A stretch of DNA of 64,000 bases from the NCBI GenBank assembly GCA_041725935.1, contig JBGRQD010000016.1, positions 13,780 through 77,779 on the forward strand, in the 5' to 3' direction. Positions 7,663-15,867 of the stretch are shown in pieces. The position numbers and the translations under genes are program-made. This stretch comes from Marivita sp041725935 (GTDB lineage Bacteria > Pseudomonadota > Alphaproteobacteria > Rhodobacterales > Rhodobacteraceae). The notes under the pieces were generated by a model, which had not been told where the DNA came from, did no database searches, and was given only the letters and a program-made list of their open reading frames with translations. Within the stretch, counting starts at the first letter, position 1, and every line of letters begins with the position of its first letter.

Positions 7663-9012
7663 TTATTTCTTCCCCGGCGTGCCGTCGAATTTCTTTTCAA
7701 GGCTGTCCCAGCAGTCGATGTAGTCATCCTGCAAGGGCGCCTCTTTTCCTGCGAATTCAGTAAGATGTTGCGGGAACCTCGTCTCGAACATGAAGGACAT
7801 GGTACGGTCCAGCTTGTCCGGTCCGAGATTGGCATTCGACGCTTTCTCGAACGCCTCGCGGTCCGGACCATGGGGCAGCATCATGTTGTGCAGGCTCATC
7901 CCGCCGGGGACAAAACCCTGCGGTTTGGCATCGTATTGGCCGTAAATGTTGCCCATCAATTCGGACATGATGTTCTTGTGATACCACGGCGGACGGAACG
8001 TATTCTCGGCCACCAGCCACCGTTCACGGAACAGCACGAAGTCGATATTCGCTGTGCCCGGCACACCCGAGGGCGCGGTCAGGACGGTAAAGATCGACGG
8101 GTCCGGATGGTCGAACAGGATGGCGCCAACCGGACAATAGGTCCGCAAATCATACTTGTAAGGCGCGTAATTGCCATGCCACGCCACCACGTCGAGCGGG
8201 CTTTGCCCGATCTGCGTCTCATGAAACTGCCCGCACCATTTGACGGTGAGGGTCGAGGGCACCTCGCGGTCCTCAAACGCCGCAACAGGCACCTTGAAAT
8301 CGCGCGGATTGGCAAGGCAGTTGGCCCCGATGGGGCCACGCGCGGGCAGTTCGAATTTCTGCCCGTAGTTTTCACACACGAAACCGCGGCAAGGGCCGTC
8401 CAGCACCTCAACGCGGTAGACTAACCCGCGTGGCAGGATGGCGATTTCCTTGGGTTCGACGTCGATGATGCCCAGTTCCGTGGCAAAGCGCAGCCGTCCT
8501 TCCTGAGGAACGACCAGCAACTCGCTGTCGGCGCTGAAGAAATAGGCGTCCTTCATGCTTTCAGTGACAAGGTAGATATGGCTGGCCATACCGACCTGCG
8601 TGTTCACATCTCCGGCCGTCGTCATGGTGCGCATGCCTGTCAGCCATGTGAGCGGCGCATCGCTATGCGGCACCGGATCCCAGCGATACTGGCCCAGCGA
8701 GGTCACGTCCTCCACCACATTGGGCGCGCTTTTCCAGTATGGCAGATCAATCCGCGTATATCGCGCCGAGTGTTTTACGGATGGGCGAATGCGGTAGGAC
8801 CATGTGCGTTCGGGCGGGTTGGCGGTAAAAGCGGTGCCCGAGAGTTGCTCGCCATAAAGCCCATAATTGCATTTTTGCGGGCTGTTCATGCCACACGGGA
8901 GGGCGTCGGGCAGCGCCTCGGTCTCAAAGTCATTGGCCCAACCGGGCATGTATCCCGGTTCGGTCAGAGTGCCTTTGGCCTGAATCAGGCCAGAGCTGTG
9001 CGGAGCATTCAT
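7663..9012 (-). CDS. hmgA: Homogentisate 1,2-dioxygenase
   Basis: The 449-residue iron(II) enzyme opens the homogentisate ring to maleylacetoacetate. The metal-site segments are intact: PWYHKNIMSELMG (His and Glu ligands, near residue 340) and MSLHNMMLPHGPD (near 372). GMASHIYLVTESMKDAYFF in the N-terminal half is also characteristic. The start codon overlaps the stop of the DUF2783 gene by one base (TAATG), so the two are translationally coupled. Confidence 0.97.
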   Translation of the reverse strand: MNAPHSSGLIQAKGTLTEPGYMPGWANDFETEALPDALPCGMNSPQKCNYGLYGEQLSGTAFTANPPERTWSYRIRPSVKHSARYTRIDLPYWKSAPNVVEDVTSLGQYRWDPVPHSDAPLTWLTGMRTMTTAGDVNTQVGMASHIYLVTESMKDAYFFSADSELLVVPQEGRLRFATELGIIDVEPKEIAILPRGLVYRVEVLDGPCRGFVCENYGQKFELPARGPIGANCLANPRDFKVPVAAFEDREVPSTLTVKWCGQFHETQIGQSPLDVVAWHGNYAPYKYDLRTYCPVGAILFDHPDPSIFTVLTAPSGVPGTANIDFVLFRERWLVAENTFRPPWYHKNIMSELMGNIYGQYDAKPQGFVPGGMSLHNMMLPHGPDREAFEKASNANLGPDKLDRTMSFMFETRFPQHLTEFAGKEAPLQDDYIDCWDSLEKKFDGTPGKK

Positions 9013-9206
9013 TACGTGTCTCCTTTCGAGGCGGCGGCCAGCGCTTCGGTCAGCACCGCGCGGTCGCCGATATGGTTGGCAAGGATCAGGATCAGGCGGG
9101 CGTTGAACGCGATGCTTTCATCATCATTCAGCCCATCATGGGCTTCGAGCAGTTCGGAATAGAACCCGTCAGGATCCGGAATGTTGGGAGCGGTGTTGAG
9201 CGCCAT
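9012..9206 (-). CDS. Small DUF2783 protein, possible coupling protein of the hydroxylase
   Basis: The 64-residue start at 9206 (MALNTAPN) is preferred over an upstream in-frame start because it sits 4 bp after the flavin hydroxylase stop. The sequence DPDGFYSELLEAHDGL, then NARLILILANHIGD, matches the DUF2783 family as I know it. The gene is sandwiched between the flavin hydroxylase and hmgA. The small partner MhaB of Pseudomonas putida 3-hydroxyphenylacetate 6-hydroxylase is of similar size and pairing, so this may be its counterpart; that is inference. Confidence 0.8.
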   Translation of the reverse strand: MALNTAPNIPDPDGFYSELLEAHDGLNDDESIAFNARLILILANHIGDRAVLTEALAAASKGDT

Positions 9207-9210
9207 GACG

Positions 9211-10824
9211 TCAGTCCTTTGCAATCGCGGTGGCCAGTGCGGCACGCACCGCCGCCGCGTCGAAGGTGGCCCACCGTGCCGCCACATGCTGATCGGGCCG
9301 GATCAGGTAGACCGCGCTCGGCGCATCACCCAAATAGCGGTCCCTGATGTCGCCTTTCACAGGCAAGGACAGGCTGCGCAGCACCAGCCCGTGGGCAGAG
9401 AGCGTCTCCGGCAGATCGACACCCATGCCGAGCAGCACAAAATCTCGGCCCAGATGGTCCAGCAAAAACCCCTGCCCCAAAGGCGCATCGGGGCACGGTG
9501 CGCCGGGTCGGGTGCGGGTCGGGCCATCCGGCAGCGCGTCGGGCGTGTTGAGCGGCAGCCCGTCATAGACGCAGGGCACCGAAAGCCGCCCGGAATTGAC
9601 GAGCGGCCGGGCAAAGGCGTGGTGTTCCGCCAGATCGAGCACAGCGTTACGGAACACATGGCTGATGCGGGATTTCGGCGTGATGAAATCGGTCGACCGC
9701 GACGAGTTGAGGATGTTTTCGTCCGCACCGTGTCGTCGCTCCAGATCATAGCTGTCAAGAAGCGCCTCGGGAGCCGTGCCGTTCAACACCAAACCAAGCT
9801 TCCAGCCCAGATTGTCCACGTCCTGAATGCCGGAATTCGCCCCGCGTGCACCGAAGGGTGAAACCTGATGCGCCGCGTCCCCGGCAAAGATCACCCGGCC
9901 TTGGCGAAAGGTTTTCATCCGGCGGCACTGGAACCGGTAGATCGAAGTCCAGACCAGTTCGTATTCCACATCCGGGCCAAGCATCGCATCAAGGCGCCGG
10001 CGGACGTTTTCCTCTTTCAGTTCTTCGGTGCGGTCGATGTCCCAGCCCAGCTGGAAGTCGATCCGCCACACCCCGTCCGGCTGCTTGTGCAAAAGCGCGC
10101 TGTCGCCGGATTTGAAATGCGGCTCGAACCAGAACCAGCGTTCGGTGGGGAAATCCGCCTTCATCGTGATATCGGCGATCAGGAAATTGTCCTCGAACAC
10201 CCGGCCTTCAAAATCCAGACCCATCATCTTGCGCAGAGGGCTGGACGCGCCGTCACATCCGATCAGCCAATCCGCCGCGATCCGGTAGGGACCGTCAGGT
10301 GTGGTGATATGAAGGATGACATGATCCTCCCTGACCTCGACCGTGTCGACGCGGTTCTTCCCCCGCAGCTCGATCGGCGCGCCCTGTGCCTGCGCCTCGC
10401 GGACGCGGTCCACAAGGAAGCGTTCGAAATAGGGCTGTTGCAGGTTGATGAAGGCCGGATAGCGGTGGCCCTGTTCTGGCAGCAGGTTGAACTCGAAGAC
10501 CTGCCGGTCATCATGGAACACCTTGCCGAGGTTCCAGACCACACCCTTGTCGAGCATCGGCTGACCGCACCCGTACCGATGGGCGATCTCAAGCGTACGT
10601 TTCGCAAAACAAATGGCGCGGCTTCCCTGCCCGACCCCTTCGTGATCATCGAGCAGGACCACCGGGATACCCTGCAGCCCCAGATCAAGCGCCGTGGCGA
10701 TGCCAACCGGGCCACCCCCCATGACAACCACCGGGTGCCGCACCGGCGCGGATGCATCCTGATCGGTGCTGCGCGTATAGGGATACAGCGTAAACGCCAA
10801 TTGATAGCGGTCATCCAGCGGCAT
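9211..10824 (-). CDS. FAD-dependent aromatic hydroxylase (PheA/TfdB, MhpA/MhaA-like)
   Basis: The 537-residue class A flavin monooxygenase has the ADP-binding VVVMGGGPVGIATALDLGLQ near residue 32. The GD motif is FAGDAAHQVSPFGARGANSG near residue 315, followed by the DVDNLGWKL helix. Such enzymes hydroxylate phenolic acids using NAD(P)H and O2. Position directly before the DUF2783 gene and hmgA suggests that the product is homogentisate, for example from 3- or 4-hydroxyphenylacetate. The exact substrate is not fixed by sequence. Confidence 0.88.
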   Translation of the reverse strand: MPLDDRYQLAFTLYPYTRSTDQDASAPVRHPVVVMGGGPVGIATALDLGLQGIPVVLLDDHEGVGQGSRAICFAKRTLEIAHRYGCGQPMLDKGVVWNLGKVFHDDRQVFEFNLLPEQGHRYPAFINLQQPYFERFLVDRVREAQAQGAPIELRGKNRVDTVEVREDHVILHITTPDGPYRIAADWLIGCDGASSPLRKMMGLDFEGRVFEDNFLIADITMKADFPTERWFWFEPHFKSGDSALLHKQPDGVWRIDFQLGWDIDRTEELKEENVRRRLDAMLGPDVEYELVWTSIYRFQCRRMKTFRQGRVIFAGDAAHQVSPFGARGANSGIQDVDNLGWKLGLVLNGTAPEALLDSYDLERRHGADENILNSSRSTDFITPKSRISHVFRNAVLDLAEHHAFARPLVNSGRLSVPCVYDGLPLNTPDALPDGPTRTRPGAPCPDAPLGQGFLLDHLGRDFVLLGMGVDLPETLSAHGLVLRSLSLPVKGDIRDRYLGDAPSAVYLIRPDQHVAARWATFDAAAVRAALATAIAKD

Positions 10825-10852
10825 GATGGGTCTCCTCCCCCGTCACTCGGCC

Positions 10853-11797
10853 TCAGCCTTGAAGCTGCGCCCACATTTCCAGATCGCGTTCCGCCGTCCA
10901 GATGCGCGGATGAACGATCCCGCGCGCTTCGTCATAGGCGCGGGCGACGTTGAACGGCAGGCAGTGTTCGTAGATGGCGTAATCCTTGAATTTCGGGTCG
11001 CAGGCATCCCGCACCGCGTCCCATGCACCCTTGAGGCTTCCGCCCTTCGCGGCAATCGGTTTGACCGCGTTGTAGGTGCTGTCAACGAAATCACGCGTGT
11101 TGGCAAGGGCTGCATCCACCATCTCGCGACCGACCAGAGCGTCTCCGCGCCCCGGTGCGATGCTTTGCGGATCATAGGCTTTGACGGCGTCCAAAGTGCC
11201 GCCCCATTCCTCGAAATGACCATCGCCGCAATAGCAGGCAGAGTGGTATTCGACGATGTCGCCAGTGAACATGGTCTGGCTGTCAGGCACCCAGATCACG
11301 CTGTCGCCTGCAGTATGCGCACGGCCGATCTGCTTGATCTCGACCTTCCGCTTGCCCAGATAGACCGTCATGCTGTCGCTGAAGGTGGTGGTGGGGAATG
11401 TTAGGCCTGGAATGCTCTCGTGGCCTTCGAAGAGGCGCGGAAAGCGTTGGAATTCACTGTCCCAGTCTTCTTGCCCCCGTTCCATAACCATGCCGCGCGC
11501 GGCGTCCGACATGATGATCTGATCGGCATTGAACGCACTGGCCCCCAGCACCCGCACCGCATGGTAATGGGTCAGCACCACATGAGAAATCGGTTTGTCG
11601 GTCACTCTGCGCACGCAGTCGATGACCTTTTGCGCAAGGCGCGGTGTGGCCTGTGCTTCGACGATCATGACGCTGTCATCGCCAATGATGACGCCGGAAT
11701 TCGGATCTCCTTCGGCGGTGAAGGCATAAAGACCATCGCCAATCTCGGTAAAGGAAATCTGCTTTTCTGCGGTGTCACCCTGCGATGCAAAAGCCAT
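10853..11797 (-). CDS. Metallo-beta-lactamase-fold protein with altered metal motif
   Basis: The 314-residue MBL-fold protein is the first gene of the homogentisate operon. The fold is recognisable from GVIIGDDSVMIVEAQ, LTHYHAVRVLGAS, HTAGDSVIWVP and MFTGDIV. The usual HxHxDH metal motif reads HYHAVR, losing the aspartate and third histidine, while the later HTAGD histidine and TGD aspartate remain. It may bind one metal or have a non-hydrolytic role. It lies 28 bp before the flavin hydroxylase and is divergent from marR. Confidence 0.82.
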   Translation of the reverse strand: MAFASQGDTAEKQISFTEIGDGLYAFTAEGDPNSGVIIGDDSVMIVEAQATPRLAQKVIDCVRRVTDKPISHVVLTHYHAVRVLGASAFNADQIIMSDAARGMVMERGQEDWDSEFQRFPRLFEGHESIPGLTFPTTTFSDSMTVYLGKRKVEIKQIGRAHTAGDSVIWVPDSQTMFTGDIVEYHSACYCGDGHFEEWGGTLDAVKAYDPQSIAPGRGDALVGREMVDAALANTRDFVDSTYNAVKPIAAKGGSLKGAWDAVRDACDPKFKDYAIYEHCLPFNVARAYDEARGIVHPRIWTAERDLEMWAQLQG

Positions 11798-11853
11798 GTG
11801 TGCGCGTCTCCCTATCGTGCCTCAGCCCATGTCATCGCAGGGCTCGTCATTCG

Positions 11854-11884
11854 TCGTTGCAAAAGCAACGAAAGTCAATATCAT
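11854..11884. promoter_or_regulatory. MarR-type operator in the divergent hmg/marR promoter region
   Basis: The palindrome TCGTTGC-AAAA-GCAACGA spans 11854-11871, and a further GCAACG half-site lies about 20 bp on. Reading plus, TTGCAA (11857-11862) and TATCAT (11879-11884) are 16 bp apart and could be the marR promoter. Reading minus, a TTGACT stands just before the palindrome and could be the -35 of the hmg operon. One bound regulator would cover both promoters. Confidence 0.6.
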
Positions 11885-11912
11885 TTCAAATGCAACGAGT
11901 TTGGATCATTCC

Positions 11913-12422
11913 ATGACGCCTGACGATTTTCACCTGTCTTCGTTCCTGCCCTACCGGCTGGCGGTCTTGTCGGAACGGGTCAGCCGACGGCTTTCAGTGG
12001 AATATGGGCGAACTCATGGACTGGCTGTCGCAGAATGGCGGGTGATGGTGCATCTTTTGCGCTGTGGCGCGGTGTCGGTGCGCGACATCCACAATTGCGT
12101 CAATCTGGAAAAGCCGCGGGTCAGCCGCGCAGTGTCACGGCTCGAAGCAGAGGGGCTGGTTGAAAAGACCCAAGGCGAAGGGGACGGTCGTCTCGTGGCA
12201 ATCTCGTTAACCGATGCCGGGCGCAGGGCTTTGGCCGACATTATCCCAGCTGCCACGCGGATCGAAGGGCACCTGACTGATGCGGTCAGCCCCGAAGACC
12301 TCGCCACGTTTTTCCGCGTGATGGAGCGTATGCACGCCGTTCTGGACGACGACCCAGAGGCCAAACCCAGAACGGTGATGGACCTTGATCGTGACGCCAA
12401 AATAATGCCGTCGCCGGTTTAA
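11913..12422 (+). CDS. MarR-family regulator of the homogentisate operon
   Basis: The start at 11913 gives a 169-residue protein (MTPDDFHLSSF) of normal MarR length. A GTG upstream would add 47 residues encoded across the operator, so it is rejected. The winged-helix core is visible as RDIHNCVNLEKPRVSRAVSR, then the wing LVEKTQGEGDGRLVAISLT (about residues 58-105). It is divergent from the hmg operon and probably represses it until an aromatic intermediate such as homogentisate binds. Confidence 0.9.
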   Translation: MTPDDFHLSSFLPYRLAVLSERVSRRLSVEYGRTHGLAVAEWRVMVHLLRCGAVSVRDIHNCVNLEKPRVSRAVSRLEAEGLVEKTQGEGDGRLVAISLTDAGRRALADIIPAATRIEGHLTDAVSPEDLATFFRVMERMHAVLDDDPEAKPRTVMDLDRDAKIMPSPV

Positions 12423-12613
12423 CGCGCGTTTCGACGCCCCTTTGGTGCCCGATCCGCGCGTTTGCCCAGCTTTCCGCGTAACCCCAGCAGCATCGCGGAC
12501 ACGATTGCCGCCACGCCGCCCAACAAAGGCAGCGTAGAGGCAACCATAAACACATCGTGATGCGCGGCAGCCGGGGTGGCGACAAGCGCCAGCAAAACCG
12601 CCCAAGCCTTCAT
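12419..12613 (-). CDS. Very small secreted or membrane protein at the end of the guanidine operon
   Basis: The 64-residue product has a clear signal peptide (residues 1-17, ending ATPAAA), then His-His at the predicted mature N-terminus. One hydrophobic segment follows (about 25-45), then a strongly basic tail. I recognise no family. It overlaps the histidine-rich gene upstream by 4 bp (ATGA), so it is translated with the guanidine operon. Its stop overlaps the convergent marR stop by 4 bp. A role in metal supply to the guanidine hydrolase is possible but unproven. Confidence 0.72.
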   Translation of the reverse strand: MKAWAVLLALVATPAAAHHDVFMVASTLPLLGGVAAIVSAMLLGLRGKLGKRADRAPKGRRNAR

Positions 12614-13038
12614 GTCACGTCCCGCGCGGCGGGATGGTGTTTGAGGAAGTCGCGTAGATCGTTAACCTGTTTTGCCCGTAGAGACACATAGACAAACCCC
12701 ATATTCGTCCGCTCTGTTACCATGTCACCGGGATAGGGCAGATAGGACAGTTCCTGCGATCCGAATGAGGGGGACGCCGTGCCGACTTGCCATTCAGTGG
12801 TCAGTTGGACATCCACCAGCTTCATCGAGGGCCCGCCATCTGGTGCCGCGATTTCCAACGGCACACCGGCCAGCCGCAGATAAGACATCTTGTCCTTGGC
12901 GCTGACGAAGCCGTCGATGAATTGCGTGGTCAGCACCTGCAATTCCTCGGCCCGGTCGGCATCGGGCATATGGCTGTGCAGATGGTCGCCGTGGCTGTGG
13001 TTGTGGCCGATATGGCCGTTCACGATATCATGTGGCAT
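12610..13038 (-). CDS. Histidine-rich protein of the guanidine operon, candidate nickel handler
   Basis: From the preferred start at 13038 the protein has 142 residues, and eight of the first 23 are histidine (GHIGHNHSHGDHLHSH core). This ATG overlaps the gdmH stop region and has a GAAGGA about 12 bp upstream. A start at 13068 would add ten residues without a good ribosome site. The rest is a soluble domain I cannot assign. GdmH guanidine hydrolases need nickel and in cyanobacteria depend on HypA/HypB-like helpers. None is seen here, so this protein may fill that role. Confidence 0.8.
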   Translation of the reverse strand: MPHDIVNGHIGHNHSHGDHLHSHMPDADRAEELQVLTTQFIDGFVSAKDKMSYLRLAGVPLEIAAPDGGPSMKLVDVQLTTEWQVGTASPSFGSQELSYLPYPGDMVTERTNMGFVYVSLRAKQVNDLRDFLKHHPAARDVT

Positions 13039-14272
13039 TGGACCACCGCTTTCCTTCGAATTCGCCATGCGGGATCGTCACGGGCTTGTCGATATGGCGC
13101 TTGTGCTTGCCCATATTGCCTGATGCGACAAGGCTGCCCAGCACATCCACGATCACGCGGGTGCCCATCAGGGCGGTGATCTCGGACTGGTCGTAGGGCG
13201 GTGCCACCTCGACCAATTCCATGCCGCAGATGCCCTCGGCCGCGACTTTGGAGGCCAATGCCAGCGCCTCGCGCGGCAGGAAGCCACCCGGTTCGGGCCA
13301 GCCGGTGCCGGGCACGAACCCGCAATCGATGCTGTCGATGTCGAAGGACATGTAGACCATGTCCACCCCATCCCACGCCATTTCCAGCGCCATCTCGGCA
13401 GTGCGGTCGATGCCCATTTTTTCCATATCACCCATGGTGATGATGTTGGTCTCGCGTTCGCGCGCCACCTTTACCGCCTCGCGGGGAACCTGCCAGCCAC
13501 CGATGCCGACCTGAACAAGGTTCTTGGCAGGCACGTTGGGCAGGTTCGTCGAATGGAACCACGGGGTTGTGTGCATCCGCTCATCCAGATCCTTTTCCTG
13601 GATGTCGGCATGGCGGTCGAAATGCACGATACCGATCTTCTTGGAGGTGCACTCCGCAATGCCACGCACACAGGGAAAGCCGATGGAATGGTCGCCACCG
13701 ATCATGATGGGCAGGCTGCCTGATGAGGCCACATGGCTGACCGCGCGGCTGATCTGGTCAAACGTCTTTTCGATATTGGCAGGGATCGTGAACACGTCCC
13801 CCGCGTCGCAGAGCGTCATCTGTTCGCGCAGATCCACCGCCATCTCGTAATTGTAGGGCGTATAAAGCGCGCTGATCTTGCGCACCCCCTGCGGGCCGAA
13901 CCGCGTGCCCGCGCGGTAGGTCGTGCCGCCGTCAAAGGGGATGCCGAGAACGGTGGCATCGTAATCGCCCACCTCGGTCACGTCCTCGGCATAGGGGGCC
14001 TTGAGGAAGGTGTTGATGCCTGCGTAGTGCGGCAGCTCCCCACGGGCGAAGGTGGGGATCGACTTGTCCTCGATGCTGTCGGCACCCGTCAGCCCCATGC
14101 GCAGCGCCCATTTGCGCTCCTGCTCCCAACCGCTGCCGGGAATGCCTGCCTCGTCATGCATCGCCTTCCAGCCGCGCAGCTTGGTCAGGTCGGGGTGGTG
14201 GTGGCGCGCCTCGGTGCGGCGGTGATCCGCCGGGTGGTGCGACCGGGACCGGTCAGTGCGGGGCTGGAACAT
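13028..14272 (-). CDS. gdmH: Guanidine hydrolase, ureohydrolase family (GdmH type)
   Basis: The 414-residue arginase-fold enzyme has the metal ligand motifs GGDHSIGFP (about residue 195), FDRHADIQ (about 220) and SFDIDSID (about 315). The stretches DLDERMHTTPWFH and GFVPGTGWPEPGG match the cyanobacterial nickel-dependent guanidine hydrolase as I know it, not agmatinase. It would split guanidine into urea and ammonia. The start at 14272 has an AGGAG 8 bp upstream and gives a tail with six His in 28 residues. It overlaps the ATPase gene by 20 bp. The guanidine-I riboswitch heading the operon strongly supports the substrate. Confidence 0.92.
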   Translation of the reverse strand: MFQPRTDRSRSHHPADHRRTEARHHHPDLTKLRGWKAMHDEAGIPGSGWEQERKWALRMGLTGADSIEDKSIPTFARGELPHYAGINTFLKAPYAEDVTEVGDYDATVLGIPFDGGTTYRAGTRFGPQGVRKISALYTPYNYEMAVDLREQMTLCDAGDVFTIPANIEKTFDQISRAVSHVASSGSLPIMIGGDHSIGFPCVRGIAECTSKKIGIVHFDRHADIQEKDLDERMHTTPWFHSTNLPNVPAKNLVQVGIGGWQVPREAVKVARERETNIITMGDMEKMGIDRTAEMALEMAWDGVDMVYMSFDIDSIDCGFVPGTGWPEPGGFLPREALALASKVAAEGICGMELVEVAPPYDQSEITALMGTRVIVDVLGSLVASGNMGKHKRHIDKPVTIPHGEFEGKRWSNAT

Positions 14273-15020
14273 GGATGTTCTCCTTCAGGGTCTGAAACGG
14301 GATGCCGCCATCGCGGGCATCGAAATCGTAGGTGATGGTCGCGCCGTAGCGGGACGGATCGTGCGGATCCCAGCGCGGCTTGTCGAAGACCAGAACGCGG
14401 TCGCCCAGCTTGAACGCCTCTTCGAGGTCGTGGGTCACCATGAACACGGTCATGCGTGTTTCGGCGCGCAGGTCTTGCAGGAAACCGTGCATCGACAGCC
14501 GCGTGCCGGGGTCAAGTGCGCCAAACGGTTCGTCGAGCAGCAGGACGCGGGGTTTCGCCGCAAGCGCCTGCGCAATGGCAAGACGCTGCTGCATACCGCC
14601 CGACAGGGTGGCGGGGTAGTTGTCAGCGACATGATCCAGCCCGATCCGCGCCAGCGTCTGATCCGCACGGTCACGTGCCGCCTTGGCCGCGTCGCCAAAG
14701 AACCGGCCCCATCCCGCGCGAAAGCTTTCGCCTGCCACGATGTTGTCGCGCACCGTCATGTGCGGAAACACCGAATAGCGCTGGAACACGATGCCCCGGT
14801 CCAGCCCCGGTTCGCGGGCAGGTTCTGCCCCGTCGATGCGGATTTCGCCACGGGTGGGCCGTTCCTGTGCCAGAAGCAACCGCAGGAAGGTAGATTTGCC
14901 ACAGCCCGACGCACCGACGATCGAGATGAATTCCCCCTCAGCCACGTCCACGTTCACCCGTTCGATGATCGGGCGGCTACCATAGGTCTGGAACAGGTCG
15001 CGGACGGTGACAAAGCTCAC
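14253..15020 (-). CDS. Guanidine ABC transporter ATP-binding protein (NitT/TauT family)
   Basis: The 255-residue ATPase energises the importer. Visible motifs are Walker A GASGCGKST (about residue 36), signature LSGGMQQR (about 141), Walker B VLLLDEPFGALD and the switch histidine in MVTHD. It overlaps the permease by 4 bp and gdmH by 20 bp, so all three are translated together. The riboswitch upstream implies that the substrate is guanidine or a guanidine derivative. Confidence 0.93.
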   Translation of the reverse strand: MSFVTVRDLFQTYGSRPIIERVNVDVAEGEFISIVGASGCGKSTFLRLLLAQERPTRGEIRIDGAEPAREPGLDRGIVFQRYSVFPHMTVRDNIVAGESFRAGWGRFFGDAAKAARDRADQTLARIGLDHVADNYPATLSGGMQQRLAIAQALAAKPRVLLLDEPFGALDPGTRLSMHGFLQDLRAETRMTVFMVTHDLEEAFKLGDRVLVFDKPRWDPHDPSRYGATITYDFDARDGGIPFQTLKENIHVPAPH

Positions 15021-15829
15021 AGCCCCTCCTCCGCCCAGGGGAAGAACCGGCGCGAGGCGTGGCGCAGCAGCCAGTCCATCGCGAAGGCCATTAGCGTGAT
15101 CCAGATCACGTAAGTCAGGATCACATCCATCGCGAGGTAGCGGCGCACCAGAAAGATGCGGTAGCCCAACCCGAGGTCAGACGCGATGGCCTCGGCCGCG
15201 ATCAGGAACAGCCATGCCGGACCCAGCGACAGGCGCACCGCCTGAATGAGCCGCGGCATCACCTGCGGCAGCGCCACGCGGATCGCGATGACCCAGCTTG
15301 ATGCACCAAGGGTCTGCGCCTTGACCAGCAGTTCCTGCGGGATCTCGATTGTGCGCTGGCTCAGGTCGCGGATGATGAACGGCAGGGTGCCGACAACGAT
15401 CAGCACCACTTTCGACAACTCGCCAAGGCCAAACACGATGAAGAGGATCGGCAACAGCGCCAATGGCGGGATCATTGAAAGGACCGCCACGAATTGCGCC
15501 AGCAGGCTGCGCATCAGCGGAAAGAGCCCGATCATCACTCCTATCACCAGCCCGACACTGGCCGAGATGGCGATGCCCAGCCAGAGCCGTTGCAGGCTGG
15601 CCCATGTGTCGTACCAGAACAGGATGCGGCCCGTACGTCTGTCCCCCTCAGAGACCAGCCGCAGCATCGTATCGCCCACCGTGCCCGGCGCGGGCAAAAG
15701 CTTGTCCGACGGGTTTGCCGTCAGGCGGATGTCGGACCCCACCGCATAGGCGATCAGCACCGCTGCAAAGGGCAGCAGGACAAGAAACAGCGCAAGCGCA
15801 GGGCCGGGTTTTATGTTGATCAAACGCAT
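15017..15829 (-). CDS. Guanidine ABC transporter permease (NitT/TauT family)
   Basis: About 270 residues with six predicted membrane helices. The coupling-helix motif EAIASDLGLGYRIF lies near residue 213. The start is uncertain: ATG 15829 (MRLINIK) is used here, while GTG 15844 would add five residues but falls within a stem-loop. Neither has a good ribosome site, so expression may depend on coupling or be lower than that of the binding protein. Confidence 0.9.
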   Translation of the reverse strand: MRLINIKPGPALALFLVLLPFAAVLIAYAVGSDIRLTANPSDKLLPAPGTVGDTMLRLVSEGDRRTGRILFWYDTWASLQRLWLGIAISASVGLVIGVMIGLFPLMRSLLAQFVAVLSMIPPLALLPILFIVFGLGELSKVVLIVVGTLPFIIRDLSQRTIEIPQELLVKAQTLGASSWVIAIRVALPQVMPRLIQAVRLSLGPAWLFLIAAEAIASDLGLGYRIFLVRRYLAMDVILTYVIWITLMAFAMDWLLRHASRRFFPWAEEGL

Positions 15830-15837
15830 CGGAGGCA

Positions 15838-15859
15838 CCGCCACGCTTGGGCGTGACGG
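15838..15859 (-). other. Stem-loop between binding protein and permease genes
   Basis: CCGCCACGC-TTGG-GCGTGACGG forms a 9-bp stem with one mismatch. It lies just after the binding-protein stop. Such loops commonly protect the upstream messenger end or slow polymerase, so that binding protein is made in excess of permease. Confidence 0.45.
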
Positions 15860-15867
15860 TGGGATCC

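Noticed and set aside
13028..14272. Agmatinase as the identity of the ureohydrolase
   Set aside because: The DLDERMHTTPWFH and GTGWPEPGG stretches and the upstream guanidine riboswitch fit guanidine hydrolase better. Agmatinase remains the fallback if assays disagree.
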